Of a stretch of DNA of 64,000 nt, positions 1-11,479 are shown one piece after another. Both the position numbers and the translations under genes were made by a program. The notes beneath the pieces were generated by a model. It was not told the DNA's origin, made no database searches, and worked only from the letters and a program-made list of their open reading frames with translations. Positions within the stretch are counted from its first letter, which is position 1; each line of letters begins with the position of its first letter. This DNA is from Viscum album (Eukaryota > Streptophyta > Magnoliopsida > Santalales > Viscaceae), in contig OY728159.1 of assembly GCA_963277665.1 (NCBI GenBank), positions 1,022,149,343 to 1,022,213,342 on the forward strand. Reading direction: 5' to 3'.

Positions 1-1247
1 CTTTCCAAAATCATACCTCTAATTGATATCTATTGAATTTAATTATAAAATAAAGTGGTCTTATTCATGAATGGAACAATGGGGCATGCCTAATTTATGT
101 ACATTAGTGAAGGTAGTATTCTCAAATAGGATGATCACTCCATGTTGATTTTTCAAAGTCATTATAGGAAAAGTAATATTATTCTCTACATGGTACATTT
201 TATATTATCATTAATTATTAATTTCATTAATGTTCATATCAGGAACACTATTCTATAGTGTTTGTCATTTTATAATGAAAATAATTAATTTATAAAAACA
301 TCATTAAAAATATTTGGATTGAGTGAAACACGGTGGTGTATTTTTTATCTTTAAATAGAGTTTAATCCATTCTCCATGCTATTTTTTCATCCACTGTATA
401 TTTACACACATATTATTTATTGGTAGATAATCATGCTCCATAAATCTATTTTTAACTCCTAACAAAATCACTAATAAATTTTACCCTTTGTGAAACCTAA
501 GAAGTATTTGAAGGTTCTTATTACCAAGATGTTATAGTCTTTCCATTTTTAAAAACATGTAAAGTTTATTTTATTTAATTCAATCATCTATCAATTATTT
601 AATAAATCCTATGCGAAAAAATATAATGGGAACTCTTCTGCATTTTATTCTTCCTAACTCAATGGTATACTATGATGTTCAAAAACATATCTAATACTAA
701 CACTCACAACATATCCATTCATTCATCCTAGGTTAACTTTCTTACCTAATGTTTTCAAATTAAAATTCCATCATACCATGAGTGATAAGAAACTACCTAT
801 AATGTAATTCACCTCAACACCCAAGCACATACAATGTACCTCAAAACTACCTCAGAACATAATTCAGCACCTATAAAATAAAACTACCTGAAATGTAATT
901 CACTTGCAATATAAAAAATCAAAACATAGTTCAAATGCAATTAGAACCACCAAAAATCAAAACATAACACAATAAATAATGAAACTAATTACCCACTGCA
1001 ATCAAAACACCAACAAAACATCATCAACCTACAATGAAACTAATAGAACAACCTTCACAAATAGAACTTGTAATTGAACAAATATAGAAACCTCAAATAC
1101 CAAAAAACCAATAGAGAAATAATGTTAATAGGAAAAATAAATTGATACATTTAACCAATGATAAGAAACATAGAAAATATCACTCATATATTCATTCATT
1201 ACAAATAATCAAATATAAAATACCATAAATATCAATAAAAAATGTAA
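1..1247. other. AT-rich flank, no gene seen
   Basis: I see no gene, RNA or clear repeat here. The sequence is strongly AT-rich with short homopolymer runs. It lies downstream of the minus-strand gene at 1248-3310, so it is probably the 3' side of the same CACTA element. I looked for a CACTA-type terminus and found none, so that end is either outside the window or lost. Confidence 0.5.
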
Positions 1248-2240
1248 CTAGTCAATATGTAACTCATTATCATCACTATCATCACCTTCATCATCAGCCT
1301 TATCCTTATCCTCATCCGTGTCCACATCTTCATCCCTATCCTCATCCCCATCGATGACCTTTGCCATATCCTCACCCTCATCCTCTACCTCATACTCGAC
1401 ATTATCCTCTTCCTCAGCCTCTTCCTCGTCATCATTCTCTACATCTCCATATTTATCACTAGGAATATAATTGTCTCAATGAATACTAGGACTACCACTT
1501 GGTTTACTATATAATGAATGCATCGAAAATATATATGCATATTTGGATTCGGTGGTCTCTGGTAGAAGTGATGAACATAAAGCTTTCATCAGATTTATAA
1601 ATTCAGTGTATCTTCTTCTAACCCATTCTTCCACCTGTGTGACCATTTTATCAGCATATTTTTCCCATTTAATCAACTTTTCCATCTCATTGGTAATAAA
1701 AATAGTACATGAAGTGGGCTAATATCTCATCGAGACTATACTCTTCCCTGGTTGGCAGTATACTCCGCCATAGTGCTCATCTCCCAAAACCTAATGTAAG
1801 TGATCATTTTTCCCAAGATTGTTAGGTCCCTATGCATCAATGGCCCCAAAATCAGACTATTAAAAATATAAATATATTATTAAGTTACAAAATAGATATT
1901 TAAATTTGAAAGAAACAAAATAAAACTTACAATCTGCTACTGTGTTGGTTTGATAATCTCACTTGCATTTTTTTTTTCTTCTGAAGAAAAGCAATATTTC
2001 TCGAAGAACACATCCTTCAAATTCAATAACTCCCTCTTCAATGAAATTTAATTTAAGAAACCATAATTTAAAATAGGTTAAAAATAATGAATTTCATAAC
2101 TAAAGAAAAATTTTAAACGACTGTCATACCTTCTTTCTCTCATGGTCCGACATCATAGCCCGCCCCAAAGTGTATAGGAATTTCTTAGCATCAATGTTAT
2201 TTTTTTCAGGAAGAATACTAAACATATTCAATTTAAAAAA
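1248..2240 (-). pseudogene. Second gene of the CACTA region, 3' exons with acidic tail (unrecognised product)
   Basis: Several protein-like blocks read on the minus strand. Block 1 (about 2210-2120) includes NNIDAKKFLYTLGRAMMSDH. Block 2 (about 2045-1940) includes RELLNLKDVFFEKYCFSSEE. Block 3 (about 1840-1730) includes ITYIRFWEMSTMAEYTANQG. Block 4 (1685-1248) starts with MEKLIKWEKYADKMV and runs through one in-frame TGA (1476-1478) into about 45 residues that are mostly Asp and Glu, ending at a TAG at 1248-1250. AT-rich gaps between blocks look like introns. I do not recognise the family. Its place directly downstream of a TNP2 transposase on the same strand suggests the second, TNPA-like gene of a CACTA element, but this is inference from position only. 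Confidence 0.4.
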
Positions 2241-2559
2241 ATAAATTATTAATTTAAAATATTAATATTTTCATTTAAAAACCTCAAATTTGAATAATAC
2301 CTTGAGCGTGATACTCGTCCAATGAGTAATCATTTGATGATAATGTTCTATCAAAAAATCATCCATGATAGGTAGCTCCTAAAAATTTGTGCCAAATCTA
2401 GTTGAGAAGCCAATATATAACTCATGATTATAGGCTCTCTATAGCTCACCTAATTACATCAGTCATGCTGGCCTCGTACCCTCACCGTCAATAAAATTAA
2501 AATGATACTGACACAAAAATATTAATTTACATAAATAGAATAATAATATAACATCAAAT

Positions 2560-3310
2560 TCAACAGATTTTTTAACCATATTTGTACCTCAAGCATTATC
2601 CGTAACTTCATTAGGAATGTTCCTCTAGGAGAGAGGACTGACAAGAATTATGTCAGACTATTTTGAATGAATCACCAAGAAACCTATATATTCCCACCCT
2701 ATGTTTTTGATCATTTGGTTTTCTTCATCATAGTCCACCATTACCTACATATGAAGGTTCCATACGGCACTCATGTGTGTATTAACATGCCTAAAATTGT
2801 CATATCTCGCCATTATAGATGAAAAAATTATTATTTAAATACATTTTATAATGATAATTAAATATGGTATAATTTTTTATTAGGGTTCTATAATTATACC
2901 TATATAAGATTTATTAATGGGAGTCGCTGGATCTGCATGCACTAATGTGACATCACCCTATAAAGATGGAGTGGGTCCCAATGTATTCTCCACAAGCTAA
3001 AAATATGTCAGAGCAATAGCAGAAGAAAAAAGAATGTTGATTCTCATAGAGAAGGAAATAGAAGGAAAAGAAGATGGCTTGGATGGAAAGCTAAATGCAC
3101 GATATGGATGAGGAGTAAGAATCGTCATCTGATATGAGAAATATGGATGAGAAGGATTTTATGTAAATGATGGTGAAAACAAGGGAAATCTAAATATCTC
3201 ATGTGTCTCAAAAGACACCATGATATCAGAATGTGTGGTGGATGGTACGCTAGTGGGATGGACATGGTCAAATCAGGCATGGCTACTGGAACACCTTGCT
3301 CTAGTTCCAC
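2560..3310 (-). pseudogene. Second gene of the CACTA region, 5' exons (unrecognised)
   Basis: An ATG at 2813 (minus strand) opens a block beginning MARYDNFRHVNTHMSAVWN and continuing with VMVDYDEENQMIKNIGWEYI down to about 2560, broken by three in-frame stops. The composition is clearly protein-like and differs from the AT-rich surroundings. Upstream, 3310-2930 reads as a Pro/Ser/Phe/Tyr-rich low-complexity segment on the same strand that may be a first exon. Between this block and the 3' exons, about 2470-2290, a further stretch includes HELYIGFSTRFGTNF and LIEHYHQMITHWTSI. The family is not recognised. I treat it as one gene with 1248-2240, broken and spliced. Confidence 0.4.
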
Positions 3311-4349
3311 CCCCTCGTACCAAAAACTTATGTATTGGAACCACTAGGTTACTCATCGAATAACTTGAACCAAAGTGGTATATCCTGCCTAATTTTTTTA
3401 AAAAAAATTAATCACAATACTTTATATGTATATTTGAAATAACATACTCACAATAGGCACTAATAAAGGAACTCCCTTCTCAGTAATTCAGAGATTATTG
3501 TCCATCATCACTTTTCTTTGCATCTCTTTAATAGGGTTAATTTCCTATAATTGAAAAAATTGGGAATTAATTATAAATTGACGACCAATGTGTAACCCAA
3601 ACAATAAAAAAGATAATACATCCATTAATTAAGGAATAACACATGTAAAACCAAATACATGATTCACAGTGATATAACAAAAACATTTTTAAATTTAGGG
3701 GGAAGAATATCGAAATAGAATACATGTCAAAAAATAAACAATAAATTAAAATTTTAATTTTTATCAGGGGTATGATATAGTTTTATTTTATTTTCAATTC
3801 GATCCAAATCAAATTTTGTTAGATAATTTGACCACTTTTTTACATCAGTTGATTCATTTTTTTCAATTGATTAGGTTATTTGTCTTTTTTAATTTTTCTT
3901 TGGCCATTTAATTCAATTTTTTGAATTGATTAGGTCACTTTTTCATTTTTATTTTTTGTAGGTAATTTGGTTCATATTTTGGGTTAGGTAATTTTTTAAT
4001 TTTTTTGTTAGGTCATTATTTTCAAATTTTTGGATTTAGGTATCAATAAGTTTAATATTTACATTTCAATTCCTTATGTTTTTTCTTCTAATTTAAATGC
4101 TTCATTTGTTTATGGTTTATTAGGTTTGAATTCAATTCAATTAAATATTAGAAAATTTAACTACAAAAAATTCAATAAAAGAATATTGAAAATGAACATG
4201 AAGGTTAAGTTGGATATAAGAAATTTGTAATCAATAATAAATAAATTTTAATATTACGAACCTTAACAACCCAAGTCAAGCTAAACCAAAATAAATGAGA
4301 ACACAGATGGATGATTCTATATATTTCCCACCACAATATCAGGTTCATA
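3311..4349. other. AT-rich spacer with degenerate short repeats
   Basis: This gap separates the two minus-strand genes. From about 3770 to 4160 the sequence is a loose repeat of phrases such as TTCAATTGATTAGGT and AATTTGGTTCA with T runs between. Similar wording returns at about 8100-8420 on the far side of the transposase gene. Open frames here (for example near 4030-4230) look like by-products of the composition. Confidence 0.45.
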
Positions 4350-7300
4350 ATCAACTCTGAAAATTGAGCTATTAGAGTCATCATATGTAATAAATGGATC
4401 AAAGACAATGGAAACTGGGATGGTGTTAATTCCATCATCACCATCATAAAAAATGTGTCTTGGAATTACTTCAATAATGAAACAAAATTTTGGTCAATAA
4501 TGATCTTTGATATAAAAAACTTATTTCTCAAATGATTCAAATACATATGGTTTATTGGAAGTAAAAGTGTAAGTCATGCCAATATCTCAAAATAAACAAT
4601 CATCAATAAATGTTCCCTACCTCTTCATTGAATCAAACCACTACATTTCATCATAGTGACTCGATCGTGAGGGTAATAATCCAATGTTACTATTTTTTCA
4701 AATGACTCCATTATAAGATACATGTTCAAATGGAGGTTAATATCCAATTAACTACCATAATTGTCTATTTTGGCAGTTATCATAACACCATAATGTTGTG
4801 TTATCATGTTCATTACTTGTTTAGTGATAATAAGTCTGTACCCATTGATCACAATTTATTTACAGTCACAAATCACTATATTATGAAAAAAATAAAAATA
4901 TATTATTTCCTCAGAGACAAAGTCAATAAGAAAATTCAATACCTGAAATATAAATGAATAATATATTTAAATTGATATTGATTTTATTAATTTATTAATG
5001 TAAAATTTATACCATGAATTTCAACCAACCATAAAAATGATTTCTAGAAAATTTTATCTCTTTATAAAAGATAAAGAATGATGATTTATATTTATCATTT
5101 CTTTATGTACCTATAGATAAAAATAGAAATAGTTTAACAGATATGTAAAATTTAATGAGATGAGATAAGATATACATGTTCAATTTACTTACATGATGTA
5201 GTCATCAAACAAATCACAGTTGGAAAAAATATGCGAAGTTTCATCTCCCACTCTTAAAGGCATAATGTCATCAATGTATATGATCTGAGAATTCCTTCTA
5301 TTTAAGGAAGTTATGGTAAACATGGTTCAATTTTCTTATACTAGAGTTCTTCATTTCTCATTGTTCTATTAATTCTCGTAGTAATATCAGACAAATACAT
5401 TGAGAAGAAATTCATACATTCTTGAGCCAAGTAACTATTCATGATAGATCCTTTAGGATGATTGTGGTTCTGGAAATAAGACTTCAATGGGAACATATTT
5501 ATTTCAGTTGGATACATTCAATTAAAATAAATAGGTTCTTTGAGATGTATTTTGATTTCAATATGTACATTCAGATGCAACATACTAGTGAAAAATGATG
5601 GAGGAAATATTTTCTCTAACTCACACCAAATTAATGGAGCATTTTCTAATTTTTTTTTCAAGAATGACTTGGAAAACTTCTTACCCCAAGGATCTCTTAA
5701 AAAATAACACAATCGAATAACTGACACCCTTAGATAATTAGTAAAAAGATGAAGGATTTCTATGGAAATCAACACATATAGAATAACGTGGTAATCACGA
5801 GTCTTTAATGATTTTATCTTAAAATCTCTTATAATGAACCATTTTGATATGTTTTTTGAATAGCTATCAAGAAAATTAAATGTCCTCGATAATTCTAGAA
5901 ATATATTTTCTTTTACAGTTGTCATCACATAAGAATGACATTAAACTTTCCATTTATTTTCATTGATACACACATGATACAATTTTGGTATGATTCATTA
6001 TTCCACCAAGTCACTCTAATATCTTAAATAATCTTGTGTATTTCCCTTGACATTTAGAATAATTTAATGATTCATCTCACATATATTCTTTTCAATGTGT
6101 ATTATGTATAATAAATTCCATAACAAATTTTTTGACCAATAAGGAAACCCAAATAATATACTCATCTTCTTCCAATTGTGATAGATTTCAGTAGAAACAT
6201 TATTCCTCTTTATAGATATCATTTGAACCTTCTTAAATGAAAAAATAAAATATTTTAATTCACTAAGAGCATCAGTTCTATACATTTTCTAAGGTTAATC
6301 ATCGTTCTACATGGTATTGTCAAATCGTTGATGGTTTTTTATATATGGATGGTCCATTGGAAAGAATCGTCGATTTCCCATAAAACTAAAACTACATTGA
6401 TATTTTTAGTCTTTTGGATTGTGTATTCTTCATAAGAATAGGACATTATAGATTTCCCTTCATGTAAAATCCAGAAATCATTTCATAATTATGAAAATAA
6501 TGGATCATCCACATAAGTGCAACACACATATGAAATATGTATTTCGAACAGGCATCGTATGTGCACACACCCACATCCAAAAAAAAAATTCAACTCTTTT
6601 ATTAAAGGCTTCATGAATACATCTATATCATTTCCAGGATTATAAGGGAAAGATATGAGTATGCTCATGAAATTGAATGATATTTTCATACACAACCATG
6701 GGGGGAAGTTATAAATGTTTATGAAAAATGGAAATGTGTTGTGTGAAATAAACATATATCCAAACATATTAAGAATATCACACAAAATACCCAACCTCAC
6801 ATTATGAATGTCATCTATGAAATTTGGACATTAGAAATCACATAAATTCCATGAAAATCCATCTCTAGGGTTAACCAACTCATCATTACTCTTCCCCCGT
6901 GGTTGTGTATTAAAAAATCACTCAATTTCTTGGCCATACTCATAAAATTTTATTGATATTTAATCAGACATGAAAATATTCTAGAGTTTTAGAATCAATG
7001 TTAATAACCACACTACTTTCTATGGAACACGGGATGGTGTTCCATAATCTTTTATCTTCCATTGGGATGTGCTACATTTTATACAATCATTTCATTCAGC
7101 ATTTTCCTCCCAGAATAAGCTGGAATCATTCAGGAAAGTAAATTGTTTTTGAAAATCCAAGTTCTTTAACTAACTACCATGCCATATAGTGATTTGGGGG
7201 AATTTTAAAATCATCTAGAAGTGAGTCCTCTAATAAGGGATGAATATAATGAATTTTAGTATTAGAAATCCCATTCATGATTTTCCTATGAAAAAATTGG

Positions 7301-7776
7301 ACAAAAAATTCCATCTTTTTCATTTTACCACATTGTGGATATACTGGAGTCATGGAAGCATCATTAATTATTTTCACCCTTTTAACATCAATATTTTAAT
7401 TATACGCATCATGTGTTCTCATATAAAATACTTCTTAGGTAGACATCCTTTCATTCTCATGAGGAATAATAAATGGAAACTGATCATATAAGAAATTATG
7501 CAATCTAGTCCTCTCATTTAGATCATCATCATTTTGAGATTACACTTTATCCCCATTTTGATACCACTCATAGTAATTTGTTGGAAAACCAAATTTGGAT
7601 ATATGGTAGCTATCTCATTCACAGATCAACCAAGGTCTTCCAACAAAATTATAACACGGGTAGTGTATGTGACCACTATCTAAAGCATTGTCAAATGAAA
7701 AATATAAAAATATCTCCAATATGTTGTTAAAATCCCTTGTGACCTGATTAGTTTTATACGTCCAACTTCTATCCAT
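4350..7776 (-). pseudogene. CACTA/En-Spm TNP2-type transposase pseudogene
   Basis: This is the transposase that cuts and pastes CACTA (En/Spm) elements. On the minus strand it starts at ATG 7776 with MDRSWTYKTNQVTRDF, the usual opening of the transposase-associated domain, which runs to about 7540. The catalytic TNP2 domain (transposase_21) follows: TPVYPQCGKMKK at about 7340, VRLG-like text and YNFPPWLCMK near 6690, then PGNDIDVFMKPLIKEL near 6620. FPYWSKN and IIHIEKNIC lie near 6150-6080. A DUF4218 region occupies about 5940-5518 (DYHVILYVL, IRLCYF, LEKIFPPSFFTSMLHLNVH). A DUF4216-like tail with TFTSNKPYVFES lies at 4590-4540, and VSIVFDPFITYDD follows near 4400. Many in-frame stops, frame changes and probable introns break it, so it is not functional. 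Domain order is complete, so the parent was a full-length transposase. Confidence 0.88.
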
Positions 7777-9395
7777 TTAGTAAAAAAAAATTAAGTCATT
7801 TTGTAAAATAAATCCAATAATATTGATGTTTAATTGAAATTTTTTTAAGTAAACAAGAATTGATCACTTTATATGAAACCATAACAGATAAACTTCTCTA
7901 TATTATAATGTTAATATAAAAGGCCACAAAGAATACTATATATATAAAAAATACTATATATAAAAAAAATATTATAAATATAAAATTATGATATTGAATT
8001 CAATTATAAATATAATACCATGATATTTGTTTGGTTTGGTTATTTTATTTTGATTGTGTCGGTGCATACCTATTCAGGCTTTTTTAAATATTGTTCATGT
8101 TTGTTCATTTTTTATCATTACTAAATAATTCATTTCAGTTAGGTTCAATTTAGTCCACCTATTTTTTTATATGTACATTTTGATGTAGTTTACTGTTGAT
8201 CAAGTATACTCTTGTATACTTGAGTCACATCAAGTCATTTCAACTCAATTTAGTTTGTTTGGTCAAGTTAGTCCAGTTATGATATAGAAAGGATTTGTTA
8301 TTTTAATTAGGTTTTAGTGTATAAAGTGTTTATAGGTTTAGTTAATTTTTCTTCAAGACCATTTAGGTTAGTTTGGTTCAATTTTGTTTTCTTAAGGTCC
8401 TATCAATTCATTTCAATTTATTTTATTTAACTGGTCATCATAATAAAGAATAAATCAAGATATTATGAGAAACATAGTGGATGTGATGGAAAATCATTGT
8501 ATAAAGAAATATCACTTTAGGATAATTATGAGAAAATAGTTGGTATTAAGTCAAAATTTATAGAGATCATTTTATTTCATAATTAATTATATTTACAACC
8601 AATTGTGAACCTCAAGTAAAGCTATTTGTTTAGTGTAAGGAATTTAAAATTGTAGTACTGGTGATCAATGATTCCATAGTAGGATATTATTATAAAAAAC
8701 ATATTATAAATAAGGCGTATATGTTAAATAGTTTACACACTATTGAAGATGATTTCTATAGGGTTTTTTTGTTAAGGGAGCCATCTAAGAAAAATTCTTT
8801 TTTTTTTTTACCATTTTTATTCTATTGATTGTTAATGACTTTCATGGGGATCATATTTTTTTATAGGCTGATATTGGAGTTTCAATTCCTCTATAGATGA
8901 GTATTATAACAATCTAGACTATCTAATAGGATGAGATAAGTATACCCTTTTATGAATATTCATTGACTATCAAGGATTTTCCAATAATTTGAGTAGGATT
9001 TCTTTATTGTTATACACTCCAATAGTTAAGTCTATTTAAGGACTTTTCCAATTAAGAAACTATCCAAAATTTGATCCTTGTAAAATACATAATAGAATAC
9101 CCCTTCTAAAAGAATTTTATAATAACAAAGGACTATTAAATATGTTTACACGATTTACCCTATTGATATATAATTATTTTTTATCACAAAGGGTAATTTT
9201 ATTTAACATTATAGGAATACAAAACAAGTTTCCATTACCTCCTCAAGTTATATTTAATTTGTAAATATTTAATTAAATATTTATCAAGTTACTGCAGTTG
9301 ATTTTGTGGTGTATATTGTCTCTAATGGTCAGAAAATTGAGACAAAATACTATATTGGTGATGATTTCCATATATCCCAGATATGAAACATCCCC
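7777..9395. other. AT-rich upstream flank of the transposase gene
   Basis: No gene is visible. The stretch lies upstream of the minus-strand transposase start and should include its promoter and perhaps the subterminal region of the CACTA element, but I could not find a CACTA-type end before 9395. About 8040-8420 repeats short phrases of the type TTTAGTTTGGTCAAGTTAGT, resembling those at 3770-4160. Confidence 0.45.
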
Positions 9396-9398
9396 TAT

Positions 9399-9412
9399 CA
9401 CAACTAGAAACA
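9399..9412 (+). repeat. Left terminal inverted repeat of the CACTA-type element
   Basis: CACAACTAGAAACA, directly preceded by the TAT target duplication at 9396-9398. It pairs with the inverted copy at 10026-10039 with a mismatch at position 9. Confidence 0.85.
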
Positions 9413-9415
9413 AGG

Positions 9416-10015
9416 GTTATTGCCATGGTTCAAAACCATATCAACAGGCCCCAGAACCGTGCCCAAAGGCCACAACCACAAGTTTGGAAAACTGTGGCCG
9501 CTATCACCCTGGAATTAGGTCTCGACATATTGCAACGGTTTTGAAAACTGTGGTAATAGGCCTCCAAATTTGAAACCATGGCGCTTGACTTATAGCCACG
9601 GTTTTAATCGTGGCAATAGCCTCGGAAAACCGTGGTAATAGACAAAATTATAAATGCCCTCAGTGGGTTTTTATCCCTGCACCTCCACTATGAATTCCAA
9701 CGCACTTACCACTACAGCGCTTCACAATTTGGATATATATATATATAGATTATGATATATATATATATATTAACAAAAACCATGTGAATAAACTCAAAAC
9801 CGTGGCGATAGGGCTTTCCCCCAAATTTTTTCCTGGATTGTTTTTCCTACGGAAGAGCGGGAACCCTATAGACACGGTTTTGGAGAACTGTGGCTATAGG
9901 GAAATGAAAAAATTGGCCTATACCCATGGTTTGGAAAACTGTGGATATATTCCACATAACCATGGCTATATCCACCTATAGCCAGGGTTTTAAAACCGTG
10001 GCTATAGATCCGTGG
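9416..10015. repeat. Subterminal motif arrays of the CACTA-type element
   Basis: At least ten copies, in both orientations, of a motif close to AAAACCGTGGCTATAG occur here. Examples lie near 9479-9500, 9536-9558, 9588-9610, 9616-9640, 9797-9812, 9877-9900, 9927-9948 and 9986-10005. Many form back-to-back inverted pairs around AAAA. In CACTA elements such arrays are binding sites for the element's own DNA-binding protein and are needed for excision; here that role is inferred from family knowledge. A plain TA-rich core (about 9735-9770) separates the left and right groups. Confidence 0.8.
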
Positions 10016-10025
10016 TAGTAGCTCC

Positions 10026-10039
10026 ATTTTTTAGTTGTG
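10026..10039 (-). repeat. Right terminal inverted repeat of the CACTA-type element
   Basis: Read on the minus strand this is CACAACTAAAAAAT, the partner of 9399-9412. The TAT duplication follows directly at 10040-10042. Confidence 0.85.
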
Positions 10040-10042
10040 TAT

Positions 10043-10983
10043 ATAGCACTATATTTTACCGCAATCAATTCAAAATAAAACCCAAAATGTAATAAAATGT
10101 ATGAAAAATAATATTATCATGATTTATAAAGTATTATAGAGCAAGGAAAATTAAATCTTAATTCCAATAATAATATATCATGTATATTTCATTAAATACA
10201 TTCTTAATCATTATAGAAAATAATAAAAATATTTCTTCATTTAGTTCTATCAATAATAATTTGTTTTTGATGTTATAACCTCATTCCCATAACCCTGATA
10301 TATGCTGAAAAGTCTCCACCTGCATCTCTTGAGGACAACATTAGTCACTGAATGTCAATACATGGTTTGAATCTATACCACCCTCTAGGTATGAATGTAC
10401 CAAAACCACAGTCGAACCAGAAATATTTCATAACACCATATATGCCTCTCTTTTCGAACACACACTAGATATTTTATAAATACTTAGTGTATATGTTCAT
10501 ACATGACATAATATTCAATTATATGTGATGGTGACACCTAGAAACTGACTAAACCAACCTACCCAGAAAGCCATGATGAATTCAATAATATGGTTTCATA
10601 TATTTCTACAAAATCTAAAAAGATACCCTACCCTTAAAATATATGAAGTATTTAGAAAATTAAAATATCATATTAAAGAATATTCCACTGAAAAACTTAA
10701 TGGATGATATTGTAGAGTATGAAGAATGAAAATTTACAAAATAAATCTTGGTAGAAGATATAACATAGTTCGAATTTACTGATTTGACGTGGAAGAAAAA
10801 ATACGACTTCAAACAAGGATGGATTGTCGGTTGGTAAGAAGAATAATCAAATAAAACTATTAACAGAAGAGATTAAAGTAGATGGGAATTAAAAAAATCC
10901 AAAATTAAACTAGTAATAATAGATAACTCATTTAAAACATATCAGTTTGAAGTGGAATAAAAAAAATTAGTTAAACCAAGGAT
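10043..10983. other. AT-rich spacer with a degenerate duplication
   Basis: No gene seen. The last 250 bases hold two loosely matching segments (about 10730-10845 and 10890-10985). Each has a phrase like GTGGAA followed by an A-run and then AAACCAAGGATG or CAAACAAGGATGG. This is the left flank of gypsy element A. Confidence 0.4.
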
Positions 10984-11166
10984 GAAACTGTAATGACCCA
11001 AAATTTCATTAATGGAAATCCCTCTTGATATAATTTAATGTCTCTTTATGTAAAATGTTTATATAAAATGTCAAATTATTTGGTTTTATGTTTTTCAGAT
11101 TTTAAACTACTGTTATGAATTGCGAACGTGTTTAATATAGTCATTGAACAGTGATCACATGATTAT

Positions 11167-11174
11167 TATAAATA
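11167..11174 (+). promoter_or_regulatory. TATA box upstream of the LTR open frame
   Basis: TATAAATA, 49 bases before the ATG at 11216. The same octamer lies at 30347-30354 in the right LTR, 48 bases before its matching ATG. Spacing fits a start site giving a short leader to the open frame. The promoter role is inferred. Confidence 0.45.
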
Positions 11175-11215
11175 TAGAGCTTTAACAAATCCATTTTACT
11201 CAGAAAAAGGAAGCG

Positions 11216-11479
11216 ATGTCCTCTTCTAGTAGACGTGCCCCATACGTATCCCATTTGTTAGATCTTGGAAAAGAGGTTGCGTCTTTGGGTTTCGATCTTG
11301 ACCAATCCCAAGAAGATTTTTATTATGTTAATCTCGAGCAGGACCACCTACGAGAGAAGAGGATGTTGATAGAGATTACCACACGAGCACTGTTATCCAT
11401 GCCACCCAAAGAGTATATCACCAGCCCACACCTTACTCTTAAGTCTTATGTGGGTGTTATAAGGGGTTATTTAACCTGA
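11216..11479 (+). CDS. LTR-borne 87-aa open frame, unknown function
   Basis: An ATG-to-stop frame inside the U3 part of the left LTR of element A, starting MSSSSRRAPYVSHLLDLGKE and ending VGVIRGYLT. Base composition is nearer to coding DNA than to the AT-rich LTR around it. The right LTR carries the same segment with no insertion or deletion over 87 codons, about 49 identical residues, but with three internal stops. A TATAAATA box sits 49 bases upstream of the ATG in both LTRs. There are no membrane segments, no signal peptide, and no motif I recognise. It may be a captured host exon or a family-specific accessory frame; chance openness is also possible. Since both LTRs were identical at insertion, comparison between them cannot by itself show selection. 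Confidence 0.4.
   Translation: MSSSSRRAPYVSHLLDLGKEVASLGFDLDQSQEDFYYVNLEQDHLREKRMLIEITTRALLSMPPKEYITSPHLTLKSYVGVIRGYLT

Larger units (their letters stand above)
9399..10039. mobile_element. Non-autonomous CACTA-type element, complete
   Basis: A 641-bp element with no coding capacity. Its left end reads CACAACTAGAAACA and its right end, read inward on the minus strand, CACAACTAAAAAAT; these agree at 11 of the first 12 positions. The flanks carry an exact 3-bp duplication, TAT, at 9396-9398 and 10040-10042. A 3-bp duplication and dense subterminal motifs are hallmarks of CACTA elements. The terminus here is CACAA instead of the classical CACTA at both ends, suggesting a subfamily change rather than decay. 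It would need a transposase in trans. Short open frames inside (near 9298-9573 and 9784-9981) are not genes. Confidence 0.88.

Noticed and set aside
3125..3310. Possible start of a host gene on the minus strand
   Set aside because: No recognisable domain. It fits better as a low-complexity first exon of the CACTA-linked gene.
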